Source: Flavobacterium sp. N502536 (lineage in GTDB: Bacteria; Bacteroidota; Bacteroidia; Flavobacteriales; Flavobacteriaceae). Taken from it: DNA of 64,000 nucleotides. The stretch lies in NCBI RefSeq assembly GCF_025947345.1, contig NZ_CP110011.1:3968001-4032000 (forward strand), read 5' to 3'. This document shows, piece by piece, positions 8,431 through 17,683 of the stretch. Position numbers and translations under genes: made by a program. The stretch's first letter is position 1. Each line of letters opens with the position of its first letter. The notes beneath the pieces were generated by a model. The model did not search any database and was not told where the DNA came from. It was given only the letters and a program-made list of their open reading frames with translations.

Positions 8431-10782
8431 ATGAAACAGCTCTTCTTACTCATCATCCTTTTTCTAGGCTTTGAAGGAATGACACAGACCAATGAATTCA
8501 CACTTAAAGGAAAGGTAGTGGATTCAAAAACCAAACAATCCCTGCCTTACGTTACTGTAACACTGCAATCTTCCAATCAGGATAAGAGAACAGTCTCTTC
8601 TGACGAAAATGGAGTTTATGTTTTTAAAAGCCCTGCAGGAAGTTACCAGTTACGAATTGAACTGATGTCGTATAAACCGTTGGTTGTACCTGCTTTTTCA
8701 CTTCAGAAAGACCTTGTTTTAAATGACGTTTTGCTGGAAGAAGAATTCAATCAGCTTAATGAAGTAAATGTGGTAGCCGAAAAATCAGCTGTCGAATTAA
8801 AACTGGATAAAAAGGTATTCAATGTGGGAAAAGACATTCTTTCAAAAGGCGGATCGGCCAACGATATCCTGAATAATGTTCCTTCGGTAAATGTTGATAT
8901 TGCAGGTGTTGTAAGCCTTAGAGGCAATAATGGCGTTACGGTTTTAATTAATGGAAAACCATCCATGCTAACGGCAAATAATGGATTGTCTCAAATTTCG
9001 GCCGCAAATATTGAAAAGATCGAAGTCATCACAAATCCGTCAGCGGCTTATGAAGCACAGGGGAGTGCGGGGATCATCAACATTGTACTGAAGAAAAACA
9101 GTATGCAGGGTTTTAATGGCTCTTTGCAGGTTGGGGTAGGGAATCCGGCGAATCATAATCTGAATGCCAATGTGAGCTACAAAACCGAAAAGGTCAATCT
9201 GTTTTCGAATATAGGATACCGTTATTTTGATGTTTTTGCGTCGAACAGACAGTTTCAGCAGAATACAAACAACAATGTAGTGACCACGCTGAATCAATAC
9301 GACGATAACAAGCGCAACAACAGCATTTACAATATTTATGTAGGCGGTGATTATTATATTAATGCTAAAAATACGCTGACGGGAAGTTATTACCACGATA
9401 GAAACAACAATAATTACAAAACGGCTTATACCTATCGTTATGCCAATGCAGCGCAGACAACTGACAGTATTATCAACAGATTTGAAAATTATAAGGAACC
9501 TAAAAATTACAATGCTCTGGAATTAAATTATGTAAAAACATTCGACAAAAAGGATAAAAAATGGACAACCAGTTTACAGTATGATTTTTGGAATGATGAT
9601 GAAAACCAATACATCGATCAGCAGAAAACATTGCCTTACGAACCGAAGGTTTCTAATTTGTACACAAGAGATATTGAAAGCAGTAATGATATTTTTATAA
9701 AATCGGATTTTGTAAACCCGATAGGTGAAAATTCTAAAATTGAGATGGGAATCAGAAGCGATTTACGGGCATTAAGAAGCGATTATTATACCCTTCTTGA
9801 TGAGGTGCCGCAGGATCAGTTTACCAATAAACTTAAGTATGATGAAAACCTGTACAGTGCTTATGTTCAGTTTGGAAGCAAAATTAAAAAGTTCAATTAT
9901 CTGGTAGGCTTACGAACAGAACTATCGGATATAAAAATTGCCGATACTAAAAATACATTCAGCAACACCAAAAACTACATTAACTTATTTCCAACCCTAC
10001 ATTTGGTGTACAATCTAACCGAAAAAACAGATTTACAGCTTAGCTACAGTAAGCGTATTAACCGTCCGAGATTCTGGCAGTTGAATCCATTTTCTGGACT
10101 TTCAGATTTGCGTAACCTTACCGTTGGAAACCCTGATTTAAATCCAATGTTCACCAATTCTTTTGAATTGACACTATTGGCGAAGCTCGGAAAATTCAGC
10201 ATCAATCCGTCAGTATATTATCAGCATACTACCAATTTCTTTGAATACATCCTGCAACGTACGGCTGAGAACTATTTTGTGACAACACCGGTAAATCTTG
10301 ACACCGAAGATCGTTACGGAGTTGAGGTTTCGTCTACCTACAGCCCGGCAAACTGGCTGCGACTGTCTTTGGATTTTAACTATTACAAATTTAAGCAGCA
10401 AGGCACTTACGAGACGGTAGTGTATGATGTGGAAGATCAAACCTGGCTGTCTAATTTTCGTTCGGTTGTTAAGTTTCCTAAAATTATTTCGGGTGAGTTT
10501 AGTTTTAAATACCGGGGAAAAAATCAGGGAGTGCAGTCGCTAACAGAGGCACAGTACACCGCCAATATTGGTTTGAATAAGGACTTTCTTAACGATAAAA
10601 TGTCGGTCACATTAAACGTAAACAACCTTTTTAATTCGCAAATAACAAAACAGGTAGTCAGTGCACCGCTGTATTACTTAGAATCGGAATTTAGAGCGCA
10701 GGGAAGATATATCAGACTGACCTTGATTTATCGTTTCAACCGCAAAAAAAATGAGGCCGACAGATTGCCGGACTCTATGTAA
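8431..10782 (+). CDS. TonB-dependent receptor-like outer membrane beta-barrel protein
   Basis: A 783-residue outer-membrane protein. A signal peptide (residues 1-19, ending near MTQ) is followed by a carboxypeptidase-regulatory-like domain (about 23-105, FTLKGKVVDSKTKQSLPYVTV), a plug with SLRGNNGVTVLINGKP and a C-terminal 22-strand type barrel ending in an aromatic-rich strand (YIRLTLIYRF). The plug motif VLINGKPS and barrel resemble the outer-membrane beta-barrel family that commonly sits beside LytS/LytTR systems in Bacteroidota. The substrate is unknown. A strong hairpin follows the stop codon. Confidence 0.88.
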   Translation: MKQLFLLIILFLGFEGMTQTNEFTLKGKVVDSKTKQSLPYVTVTLQSSNQDKRTVSSDENGVYVFKSPAGSYQLRIELMSYKPLVVPAFSLQKDLVLNDVLLEEEFNQLNEVNVVAEKSAVELKLDKKVFNVGKDILSKGGSANDILNNVPSVNVDIAGVVSLRGNNGVTVLINGKPSMLTANNGLSQISAANIEKIEVITNPSAAYEAQGSAGIINIVLKKNSMQGFNGSLQVGVGNPANHNLNANVSYKTEKVNLFSNIGYRYFDVFASNRQFQQNTNNNVVTTLNQYDDNKRNNSIYNIYVGGDYYINAKNTLTGSYYHDRNNNNYKTAYTYRYANAAQTTDSIINRFENYKEPKNYNALELNYVKTFDKKDKKWTTSLQYDFWNDDENQYIDQQKTLPYEPKVSNLYTRDIESSNDIFIKSDFVNPIGENSKIEMGIRSDLRALRSDYYTLLDEVPQDQFTNKLKYDENLYSAYVQFGSKIKKFNYLVGLRTELSDIKIADTKNTFSNTKNYINLFPTLHLVYNLTEKTDLQLSYSKRINRPRFWQLNPFSGLSDLRNLTVGNPDLNPMFTNSFELTLLAKLGKFSINPSVYYQHTTNFFEYILQRTAENYFVTTPVNLDTEDRYGVEVSSTYSPANWLRLSLDFNYYKFKQQGTYETVVYDVEDQTWLSNFRSVVKFPKIISGEFSFKYRGKNQGVQSLTEAQYTANIGLNKDFLNDKMSVTLNVNNLFNSQITKQVVSAPLYYLESEFRAQGRYIRLTLIYRFNRKKNEADRLPDSM

Positions 10783-10794
10783 TCCTACTATTTT

Positions 10795-10838
10795 ACTGGC
10801 TCGGTTCATAGAATTAAGTTTCTATGAATCGAGCCAGT
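10795..10838. terminator. Bidirectional terminator overlapping the end of the LytTR gene
   Basis: A 19-bp stem (ACTGGCTCGGTTCATAGAA at 10795-10813 with its near-perfect complement at 10820-10838, one G-T pair) surrounds a short loop. It lies between two convergent genes. The right arm covers the last codons and stop of the LytTR regulator at 10822, so coding and terminator sequence are shared. Confidence 0.75.
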
Positions 10839-11580
10839 TTTTGAAGTTATTGATTTCTTTTTTGCTCAAAATGATAGGCTCTGTATCAGGAACAGCAACC
10901 TTCAGCAGAATTTCAATTTTCTGACTCGAATGTTTAACTATTTCCTGAATATAGTTTCGGTTGACACTATACTTTCGATTGATTTTAAAGAAAAGAGTCG
11001 GATCAAGCTTATCGATGAGGTCTTTTAAATTGTTGTTGTACAAATAGCTGCTGCCAGAATTGGTGTAGATAAACAAGTGTTTTCCGGTGGCGAAAAAATA
11101 GGTAATCGAAGTATCATTCACAGAGATCAGTTTGTCTCTGTGATTCACCAAAAAATGATGCTGAATAGGACTTTGGTTTTCAATTTCAACCAGAGATTCA
11201 ACAATTGAATTGCTGTTAAACGTTTCTTTTATGTTTTTGTATTTGTGTAAAGCCTCCAGTAATTCCTCTTCTTCATAAGGTTTGAGAAGGTAATCGATCG
11301 TAAAATGTTTGAAAACTTTGACCGCATAAGAGTCATAAGCAGTAATAAAAATAACGGGACAGGAAACAAGAGTCTGCTCAAAAATATCCAGACTTTTACC
11401 ATCACCTAAATGGATGTCCATAAAGGCCAGATCAACCGTATTTGCCGTAAAAAAAGCAACAGCATCCTTTACAGATTTTAGTACTGTAATTTCTCTGATC
11501 GGAATTATACTTTGTTGCTCTAATATAGATTTCAGATAGCTTGAAGCGAGATGTTCATCTTCAATAACGACTATTTTCAT
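10822..11580 (-). CDS. Orphan LytTR family response regulator
   Basis: A 252-residue regulator: receiver domain with acidic EDE at 7-9, phosphoacceptor Asp55 in LAFMDIHLGD, Thr in FITAYD and Lys in YLLKPYEEEE; then a LytTR DNA-binding domain from about residue 145 to 245 (ITYFFATGKHLFIYTNSG, FFKINRKYSVNRNYI). No histidine kinase gene is adjacent: the neighbours are a convergent outer-membrane gene and an alpha/beta hydrolase. The one LytS-type kinase in the window that lacks a regulator is at 25983-27545. Confidence 0.92.
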   Translation of the reverse strand: MKIVVIEDEHLASSYLKSILEQQSIIPIREITVLKSVKDAVAFFTANTVDLAFMDIHLGDGKSLDIFEQTLVSCPVIFITAYDSYAVKVFKHFTIDYLLKPYEEEELLEALHKYKNIKETFNSNSIVESLVEIENQSPIQHHFLVNHRDKLISVNDTSITYFFATGKHLFIYTNSGSSYLYNNNLKDLIDKLDPTLFFKINRKYSVNRNYIQEIVKHSSQKIEILLKVAVPDTEPIILSKKEINNFKNWLDS

Positions 11581-11641
11581 TTCAGTTATTTTTTTGTAAA
11601 GTTAAAAAAAAACAGCATGCTGTGTAGCGTTAATGTTGTGT

Positions 11642-11679
11642 AATGCGCAATGATCAAAGATCGTTGCGCATTTTTTTTT
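11642..11679 (+). terminator. Plus-strand terminator-like hairpin without an obvious gene
   Basis: The arms AATGCGCAA..GATC and GATC..TTGCGCATT fold into a hairpin of about 13 base pairs, followed by nine T residues on the plus strand. The nearest plus-strand gene ends at 10782, with a minus-strand gene between. It may end a small RNA or antisense transcript, or be chance. Confidence 0.5.
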
Positions 11680-11783
11680 GATTTCTACAGAGGAATTTTA
11701 CTTCCTCATCCTGATTCAAAATTTCAGATTTATTGGGAGGGAGTTTTTTGGGAATAGCAACATCTTTAAAGCATAAATTCGAA

Positions 11784-11835
11784 AAAAACTCCCGGATAAT
11801 ATTGTTTTACCACAACAGATTATCCGGGAGTTTTT
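11784..11835. terminator. Bidirectional terminator after the alpha/beta hydrolase gene
   Basis: A perfect 17-bp stem (AAAAACTCCCGGATAAT with its complement at 11819-11835) around an 18-base loop, flanked by A and T runs on both sides. It lies 36 bases beyond the stop codon of the minus-strand hydrolase gene. Confidence 0.8.
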
Positions 11836-11871
11836 AAGTTCTGCAACAGCTACGATTGTCAGCAGAAGATG

Positions 11872-12900
11872 TTATTGCGTTAAAAAGTCTTCGATTGTTT
11901 TGGTATATAATTCCGGTTGTTCTGCAAAAATCTGATGTCCTGCATTTGGAATTATTTTGAACTTGCTATTACTAAACAAGTCAAGATATTCTTTCGTGTA
12001 GCCCCAATCAATATTATCGCATTGTCCTTTCATTACCAAAACAGGAATTTTGTTGTTTTTCAGTTTTATTCGGGGATCTTTTAAACTACCATAACTAACG
12101 CTGGTATTTAAATTACAATAACTACCGGCACCACCTTCTTCTTTCAATACATTTGTTGAGTCGCAAACAAGGCCTTTCGTAAAAACGGTAGCCATATTAG
12201 TTAAAAAACCGTCAGCTTCTTTATCAGTAGCCAGCTTTTTTCCAAAAAATCTTGCCCAAATTCCTATAGAAACGTACCTCGGATTAAGCACGATTGGAAG
12301 TATTTTTGCATTTGGATTGTATGGTTCTTTTAAATTCAGACTGTCGGGTGCTTTAATTTTTTCTAAGGCTTCATTTGCAGGTTTAATTGCTCCTGGACAA
12401 GTAAAAACAATTTTGTCTATTTTGTCTAAATGGTCAGCAGAATATAGTACAGCCAATGCTCCGCCCCAAGATTGCCCAACAAGAATTACTTTTTCGACAC
12501 CTAATAATTTGATAATTGCTTCAAGGTCGTTTATATGACGTACCGCAGTGTATTCTTTAACTTTTTCTAGTCTTTCTGAAAGTCCACAACCTACTTGGTC
12601 ATATAAATAGACATCATAACCCGATTCAGAAAGTTTTCCTAATGTTTCAATATTTTTGGTATATACGTATCCTCCGGGACCACCGTGCAAGTAAATAATC
12701 GGATAGGGTTTTTTCTCCCCTTTGGCTGCAATGTGTGTGTATGCAATTTTTGAACCAGTAGATAAATTCCAGTATTTGGTAGTGGCACGAGGTGTAATAT
12801 AAGGCACATCCAATGTGGTCGGAATACATCCTTTAACGATGAATATTGCGAGACAAACTAGAATTGTCCATTTTGTAAATTTGAGTATAATTTTTTTCAT
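11872..12900 (-). CDS. Alpha/beta hydrolase, proline iminopeptidase-like
   Basis: A 342-residue hydrolase of the S33/proline iminopeptidase-like group. After an N-terminal hydrophobic segment (about 10-24) ending in GCIPTT, the fold shows the oxyanion-loop motif LHGGPGG (71-77), the nucleophile elbow GQSWGG with Ser144, an acid in GQCDNID and the catalytic His in NAGHQIF. Cys25 could be lipidated but the preceding residues (IVKG) are a poor lipobox, so a membrane anchor is equally likely. Substrate is unknown. It stands alone with its own terminator. Confidence 0.85.
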   Translation of the reverse strand: MKKIILKFTKWTILVCLAIFIVKGCIPTTLDVPYITPRATTKYWNLSTGSKIAYTHIAAKGEKKPYPIIYLHGGPGGYVYTKNIETLGKLSESGYDVYLYDQVGCGLSERLEKVKEYTAVRHINDLEAIIKLLGVEKVILVGQSWGGALAVLYSADHLDKIDKIVFTCPGAIKPANEALEKIKAPDSLNLKEPYNPNAKILPIVLNPRYVSIGIWARFFGKKLATDKEADGFLTNMATVFTKGLVCDSTNVLKEEGGAGSYCNLNTSVSYGSLKDPRIKLKNNKIPVLVMKGQCDNIDWGYTKEYLDLFSNSKFKIIPNAGHQIFAEQPELYTKTIEDFLTQ

Positions 12901-13243
12901 CAGAATGCTTTTTTACATTTGCCGCTAACGTTCCCTGGCTTTGTGCAGTTGTTTTTTTGTTCTTTTATGGTGAAGCCAAAAATATACAAAAAGACCATTC
13001 CACTATACACGCGGCTCAAAAATTTCTTAGACTCAGCTGGAGCAGACATTGAACGGATAATGTTTTAGATGAGGTGTTTTTATAAAACAACTATGTAACT
13101 ACTTGAAAAAGAATGTTAAATTGTAAAATTTAATTATTTAGAGACCACCAATAGGTTGTTCGTAATGTATCAGTTGTGTTGTTAATTTACTAAATTTGTG
13201 TTTTCATCAGTGGTATAAATAGGTCCTTAAATACTATATTTTG
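12901..13243. promoter_or_regulatory. Divergent intergenic region
   Basis: This 343-bp gene-free stretch separates the hydrolase gene from the membrane LytTR gene. A TAAATTTG element (13191-13198) about 45 bases before the LytTR start could be a promoter, though no TTG lies at the usual distance. I see nothing else in it. Confidence 0.4.
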
Positions 13244-14089
13244 ATGTTTCAGTCTGTAACATATCAAATTTTTCAAAGCAAGCAGAAGTCAAATCTTATT
13301 ATTACTGCTTGTATACTGCTGTTTATTTTTACGAACGTATTATTGGATTATTCGTTTACACAGTTTCAGAATAGTGCATTCTACATTTCGGAATCTTTAT
13401 TATTCAGTTCGTACTGGGTATTGTTTCTTCCTTTGCTAACGGCTGTTTTAAAGCTGACAAAGAAATCAGAAAATCTGATGATAAGATTACTGGTAATTAG
13501 CGCAGCAATTGTACTTCATTTGTTCTCTTATCCTATCTTGGTTTGGATTATTTCAAAAGTGTTCTACTATCACACTTTCTCTTATTGGCAGACTTTCAAT
13601 TTTGGCCTATCGGCTTATTTTATAAAAACAGTAATCATTTATGGGGTTTCACTATTGGTCGTGGTTTTATGGAATAGAAAAAGTCAGTCCTTACCATTAA
13701 AAGAAAAAGTTGATGGACAAACTAACGAGCAAAATTTTATCCGCTCTATTTTAATTTCTGATCGTAATAACAAAAAGCAACTTCTCGAAGTAAAGGATAT
13801 TCTTTATTTTGCAGCAAACTCACCTTACGTCACTATTTACCATTCTTCAAAAAAGTACTTGCATGCTGAAACGCTGAGGTCTTTAGAAACCCAATTAGAC
13901 GGGAAACAGTTTGTCCGTATTCATAAATCACATATTGTGAATATAGATAAGATTTCAGCTATCCAGTCCCGACAAAATGGCGATTATGATATTACACTTT
14001 TAGAACATACTACTTTAAGGGTAAGTCGTAGTTACGCTAAAAATTTCAAGTCAAAATTTTCAGAGCACAATCAGCTTGCCTTAAAATAA
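13244..14089 (+). CDS. Membrane-anchored LytTR domain DNA-binding protein
   Basis: A protein of about 281 residues with four hydrophobic helices (roughly 18-38, 50-70, 83-106 and 122-145) and a C-terminal LytTR domain (about 175-275) carrying VKDILYFAANSPYVTIYH and FVRIHKSHIVNIDKI. There is no receiver domain, so it is a one-component regulator that probably senses through its membrane part. The ATG at 13244 is preferred over the TTG one codon before. It lies 70 bases upstream of the dioxygenase-like lipoprotein gene on the same strand, which may be its target. Confidence 0.87.
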   Translation: MFQSVTYQIFQSKQKSNLIITACILLFIFTNVLLDYSFTQFQNSAFYISESLLFSSYWVLFLPLLTAVLKLTKKSENLMIRLLVISAAIVLHLFSYPILVWIISKVFYYHTFSYWQTFNFGLSAYFIKTVIIYGVSLLVVVLWNRKSQSLPLKEKVDGQTNEQNFIRSILISDRNNKKQLLEVKDILYFAANSPYVTIYHSSKKYLHAETLRSLETQLDGKQFVRIHKSHIVNIDKISAIQSRQNGDYDITLLEHTTLRVSRSYAKNFKSKFSEHNQLALK

Positions 14090-14159
14090 ACTCGTCTTAC
14101 GATATTTCATTTGACAGTCAACTATTTTCAGGCTGATATTTGCAGAAAAAAGCTTTACC

Positions 14160-15359
14160 ATGAAAAAAGTCACCATTTGCAAAACGGTTTTTATAGCCCT
14201 GTTATTGAGTAGTTGTAACGGTCAGAATAACCCAAAACCTCAAGTTAAAAATAGTGGAATTGTGGGTGGAGGTTGTGATGGCTGCGAACTGATGTACATA
14301 GGAATGACAAAAGAAATTCCTTCCGTTAGTACAAGTCCCGGATGGAGTGAGAAAGGACAAAAGCTTATCGTAACCGGTACCGTTTTTCAATTGGATGGAA
14401 AAACAGCTGCGCCAAATGTAATTATTTATTATTGGCAGACGGATAACGACGGCTACTATTCTCCCAAACCGGGGATGAATGAAAGCATTAAACGACACGG
14501 ACATATTCGGGGCTGGGTTAAAACGGATGCTAACGGAAAATACATGATAAAAACCATTCGTCCGGCACCGTATCCCAACGATGTTTTGCCGGCACATATT
14601 CATTTGTCGATCAAAGAACCTGATGTTAAAAAGGAGTATTATACGGATGAGATTAATTTTGATGATGATAAATTACTGATCGCTTATAAAAAGAAGCACC
14701 TTCCCGAAAACCGTGGCGGAAGCGGTATTGTAAGGGTTTTGTTAAAAGACAATTTGCAGATCGCAGAACACGATATCGTTTTGGGATTAAACATTCCCAA
14801 TTATCCAAAGAAAACAACGGCTTTAATTCATTCGGGATTGAATATTGGAGAAGATCAGCCCTCATTTATGCCCTTTCACGCGTTTGGTCCAGACAAAGGA
14901 ACACAAACCTGTCCCGTTTGCAAATACGGACGTTATCATGGAATTATTTACTTTGTAGGTAACAATCCTGATTGGGAAGCCATAAAAAAATGGCTGTCGT
15001 TTTTGGAAAAGGAAAGTGAAAAACGCAGACAGTATCTCAAAGTTTATTTTGTTTATGGAAATAGTAAAAATTATATTAAAAGTAAGCGACAGTTTGAGTT
15101 AGAGAACTTGGGGAAGCTGCTTAGGATTAAAAATACAGCTTTAACCTTTGTCCCGTCTTTTTCAGATAAAGTAACAAACGCCCATTTAAATAAAATAAAT
15201 ACAAAAGCAAAAAACACCTTTATCATTTATAAACACAGAAGCATTGTAGATAAATACATCAACCTGGAGCCAACTGATGTAAATTTCAAAATGATTTCGA
15301 ATGTCTTAGACAAAACACAAGGAGAATATTTTGATTTGAAGGAACCTGAACACGACTAG
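14160..15359 (+). CDS. Intradiol dioxygenase-like lipoprotein with thioredoxin-like C-terminal part
   Basis: A 399-residue secreted lipoprotein (lipobox LLSSC, Cys19). Residues about 35-210 match the intradiol ring-cleavage dioxygenase fold: GGGCDGCE near 36-43, then Tyr99/Tyr100 in DNDGYYSP, Tyr138 in RPAPYP and the HIH pair at 146-148, which correspond to the Tyr-Tyr-His-His iron ligands of protocatechuate 3,4-dioxygenase. The rest (about 235-399) is an added segment beginning FGPDKGTQTCPVCKYG with a CPVC pair at 251-254 and a thioredoxin-like strand order (HGIIYFV, LKVYFVYG, NTFIIYKH). Such a tail is not part of classical intradiol enzymes. Aromatic substrate and role are unknown; the lipid anchor places it outside the cytoplasm. 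Confidence 0.75.
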   Translation: MKKVTICKTVFIALLLSSCNGQNNPKPQVKNSGIVGGGCDGCELMYIGMTKEIPSVSTSPGWSEKGQKLIVTGTVFQLDGKTAAPNVIIYYWQTDNDGYYSPKPGMNESIKRHGHIRGWVKTDANGKYMIKTIRPAPYPNDVLPAHIHLSIKEPDVKKEYYTDEINFDDDKLLIAYKKKHLPENRGGSGIVRVLLKDNLQIAEHDIVLGLNIPNYPKKTTALIHSGLNIGEDQPSFMPFHAFGPDKGTQTCPVCKYGRYHGIIYFVGNNPDWEAIKKWLSFLEKESEKRRQYLKVYFVYGNSKNYIKSKRQFELENLGKLLRIKNTALTFVPSFSDKVTNAHLNKINTKAKNTFIIYKHRSIVDKYINLEPTDVNFKMISNVLDKTQGEYFDLKEPEHD

Positions 15360-15837
15360 ACCGACCTGTATCTAAATGCGTGGACTCTGAAACATTGAGC
15401 TGAACTTGTATTGGATATGAACCATTTTACGAACTGATGATTTTTAACTAACTCATTATTAAATATATTTTACTATGTAGATTGAATTTTTTACCCGATT
15501 TTTAGATATATTGTAATAGATAAAATCCTACTTTATCGTTTTTTTTATTAAATTAGCTAAAGCTTTAATGGTATAGTTCGTCAGCTTTTTGTTAAAAATT
15601 GCTGTACGATGAGATTACTATTTTACTCATGTACAGTTTTTTTCGCTTTTGAGATATAATAATGGAGTGCAACTATAGCACACCAAAGTCTTTTATCTGA
15701 AAGCCATTATTCATTTACTGAAGCGAAGAATTAATGAACATACTAAATAAGCATACAACTGCTTTTCTTGTCCTTTTTTATTCCAGATTGCCTTTACTTT
15801 AAAGAGTATCGCAATTCATTACCAAATTGAAAAAAGT
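15360..15837. other. Gene-free AT-rich stretch
   Basis: These 478 bases between two plus-strand genes contain no reading frame I can support. The one clear structure is the hairpin with T run at 15602-15643. The 240 bases between the dioxygenase stop codon and that hairpin could hold a long 3' untranslated region or a small RNA. Confidence 0.5.
15602..15643 (+). terminator. Rho-independent terminator
   Basis: CTGTAC-ATGAG pairs with CTCAT-GTACAG (one bulged base) around a 12-base loop and is followed by seven T residues. It may terminate the dioxygenase transcript 240 bases downstream of its stop codon, or a separate small RNA. Confidence 0.65.
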
Positions 15838-17124
15838 ATGAAAGAAAAAATCGAAAATCTGGAACAATCTAAGAACATTCAGGAATTTCTTTTGGCAATA
15901 AAAAGGAAATCGGATAATTTAATTAATTACTTTCTGGCCGTTTTTTTTATTATAGGTTTATTACTAGCCTTTTGTTATGATACCTGGGAGATTGGCATTG
16001 GAGTGGGAGGAATATTACTGATTGCGTATTATTCTTCAAAATTAGCGTTGCCCGAATCCGACTTCTATCAGTATGTTCTTAGTACTGTATTGGGGATTTT
16101 CATGTGCCAGTTTATTTATCAGATGCATGGCATGTTTGAGATGCATTTTACGGCATTTGTTGCGAGTGCTATACTGATTACATATCAAAACTGGAAACTG
16201 CAAATACCGCTAACATTAGTGGTAATCATTCATCATGCACTATTTGGTTATTTGCAATATATTGGTGTCAGTGGTATTTATTTTACTCAGTTGGATTATA
16301 TGACACTGCGCACTTTTGTGATTCACATATTGCTGGCTACAACTATTTTTGGTCTTTGCGGATTGTGGGCTTATCAATTTAAAAAGTATAGTGAAGCTCA
16401 TATTATTCAGACCTTTAAAAAGAGGGAAATTGAAAATCAGGAATTAAAAACGGCAAATTACGAACTGGACCGTTTTGTGTATAGTACCTCACATGATTTA
16501 CGCGCTCCATTGAATTCTATGCTCGGGCTTATCGAAATAGCCAAGGACGATACTACTGAAGATTTAATGATTGAGCATCTGGAGATGTTAAAAGAAAATG
16601 CCGAAAAATTGGATAACTTCATTTGTGATATTCTCGATTATTCCAGAAACTCACGAATGGAAATTGACAAGCAGAATATCAATTTTAAAGAACTTCTGAG
16701 CGAGGTAACCCAAAATTTAAAATTCATGGGGGATACCAACAGAAGAGTTGATTTTGGAGTGGATATTAGCGGTGAGGCTACTGTTTATTCCGATAAAAAC
16801 CGTCTTACTACAATTTTGAACAATCTGATTTCAAATTCGATCCGTTATCAAAATTTTCAGGTTCCAAACCCATTTGTCAATATCAAAATTGATATTTCCA
16901 ACTTTGAAACAAGTATTATTGTTAAGGACAATGGAATTGGAATTCATGAAGATTTGCATCCGAAAATATTTGACATGTTTTACCGTGTTTCCCGAGAATC
17001 GGTTGGTTCAGGACTGGGGCTTTATATTGTAAAAGAAGCAATTTATAAGCTCAATGGAGATATAAAAGTTCAATCTAAAATTGGTCATGGAACCACTTTT
17101 ACTATTAAAATTCCAAACAAATAA
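15838..17124 (+). CDS. Membrane sensor histidine kinase
   Basis: A 428-residue kinase with about six hydrophobic helices in residues 28-180, a short helical linker, a HisKA dimerisation domain with phosphoacceptor His219 in STSHDLRAPLNSMLG, and a HATPase domain with N box NNLISNSIRY, G1 box KDNGIGI and G2 box GSGLGLYIVKEA. No periplasmic domain is present. A single-domain response regulator follows after 12 bases, so phosphotransfer to it is likely. Confidence 0.93.
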   Translation: MKEKIENLEQSKNIQEFLLAIKRKSDNLINYFLAVFFIIGLLLAFCYDTWEIGIGVGGILLIAYYSSKLALPESDFYQYVLSTVLGIFMCQFIYQMHGMFEMHFTAFVASAILITYQNWKLQIPLTLVVIIHHALFGYLQYIGVSGIYFTQLDYMTLRTFVIHILLATTIFGLCGLWAYQFKKYSEAHIIQTFKKREIENQELKTANYELDRFVYSTSHDLRAPLNSMLGLIEIAKDDTTEDLMIEHLEMLKENAEKLDNFICDILDYSRNSRMEIDKQNINFKELLSEVTQNLKFMGDTNRRVDFGVDISGEATVYSDKNRLTTILNNLISNSIRYQNFQVPNPFVNIKIDISNFETSIIVKDNGIGIHEDLHPKIFDMFYRVSRESVGSGLGLYIVKEAIYKLNGDIKVQSKIGHGTTFTIKIPNK

Positions 17125-17136
17125 ATCCCTTAACCC

Positions 17137-17568
17137 ATGGAACAGACAGAAACACAACCCTCTTTTAAAAAAATCCTTGTAATAGATGACAGTGCTACAG
17201 ATCGTTATATTGCAAAGCGAATGGCCGAGAAGTATTACTTTGCAGAGGAAATTGTTTTAGAAGAGTTGGCCACAACAGCACTAGAATATTTACGCTCGTT
17301 AGAAAACACCCCTGATTTGCTTCCACAATTCATCTTTCTCGATATCAATATGCCTGAAATGAATGGTTTTGAGTTTCTTGAGGAGTATGCGAAATTTTCG
17401 GAATCAATCAAATTAAATTGTATCATAATGATGATTACTTCTTCAACCCATCCGGAAGATCTTAAGCGGGCAGAAAGTAATCCCTTAGTGATAGGCTTTC
17501 TGAACAAACCCCTTAGTAAAGAGAAGTTTGAATGCATAAAACAGGAGTTTCAATTAAAAAATCATTAA
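17137..17568 (+). CDS. Single-domain response regulator (Rcp1-like)
   Basis: A 143-residue stand-alone receiver domain: Asp17-Asp18 for metal binding, phosphoacceptor Asp69 in FIFLDINMPEMNGFEFL, Thr/Ser in MITSST and Lys in GFLNKPLS. It has no output domain, like Rcp1/CheY-type proteins, so it must act through protein contacts or pass phosphate on. It is cotranscribed with the kinase upstream. The HEAT-repeat protein 115 bases downstream may belong to the same unit. Confidence 0.92.
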   Translation: MEQTETQPSFKKILVIDDSATDRYIAKRMAEKYYFAEEIVLEELATTALEYLRSLENTPDLLPQFIFLDINMPEMNGFEFLEEYAKFSESIKLNCIIMMITSSTHPEDLKRAESNPLVIGFLNKPLSKEKFECIKQEFQLKNH

Positions 17569-17683
17569 AGATCGAGGAGTGAAAATTAAATTTTATTGGG
17601 GTAAGGAATGAAGTATCGGAATGAATTTAATGTATTTTAGTGAAGAAAATGAAAAACAGGAACTAAAATAAACAAATGAAACA

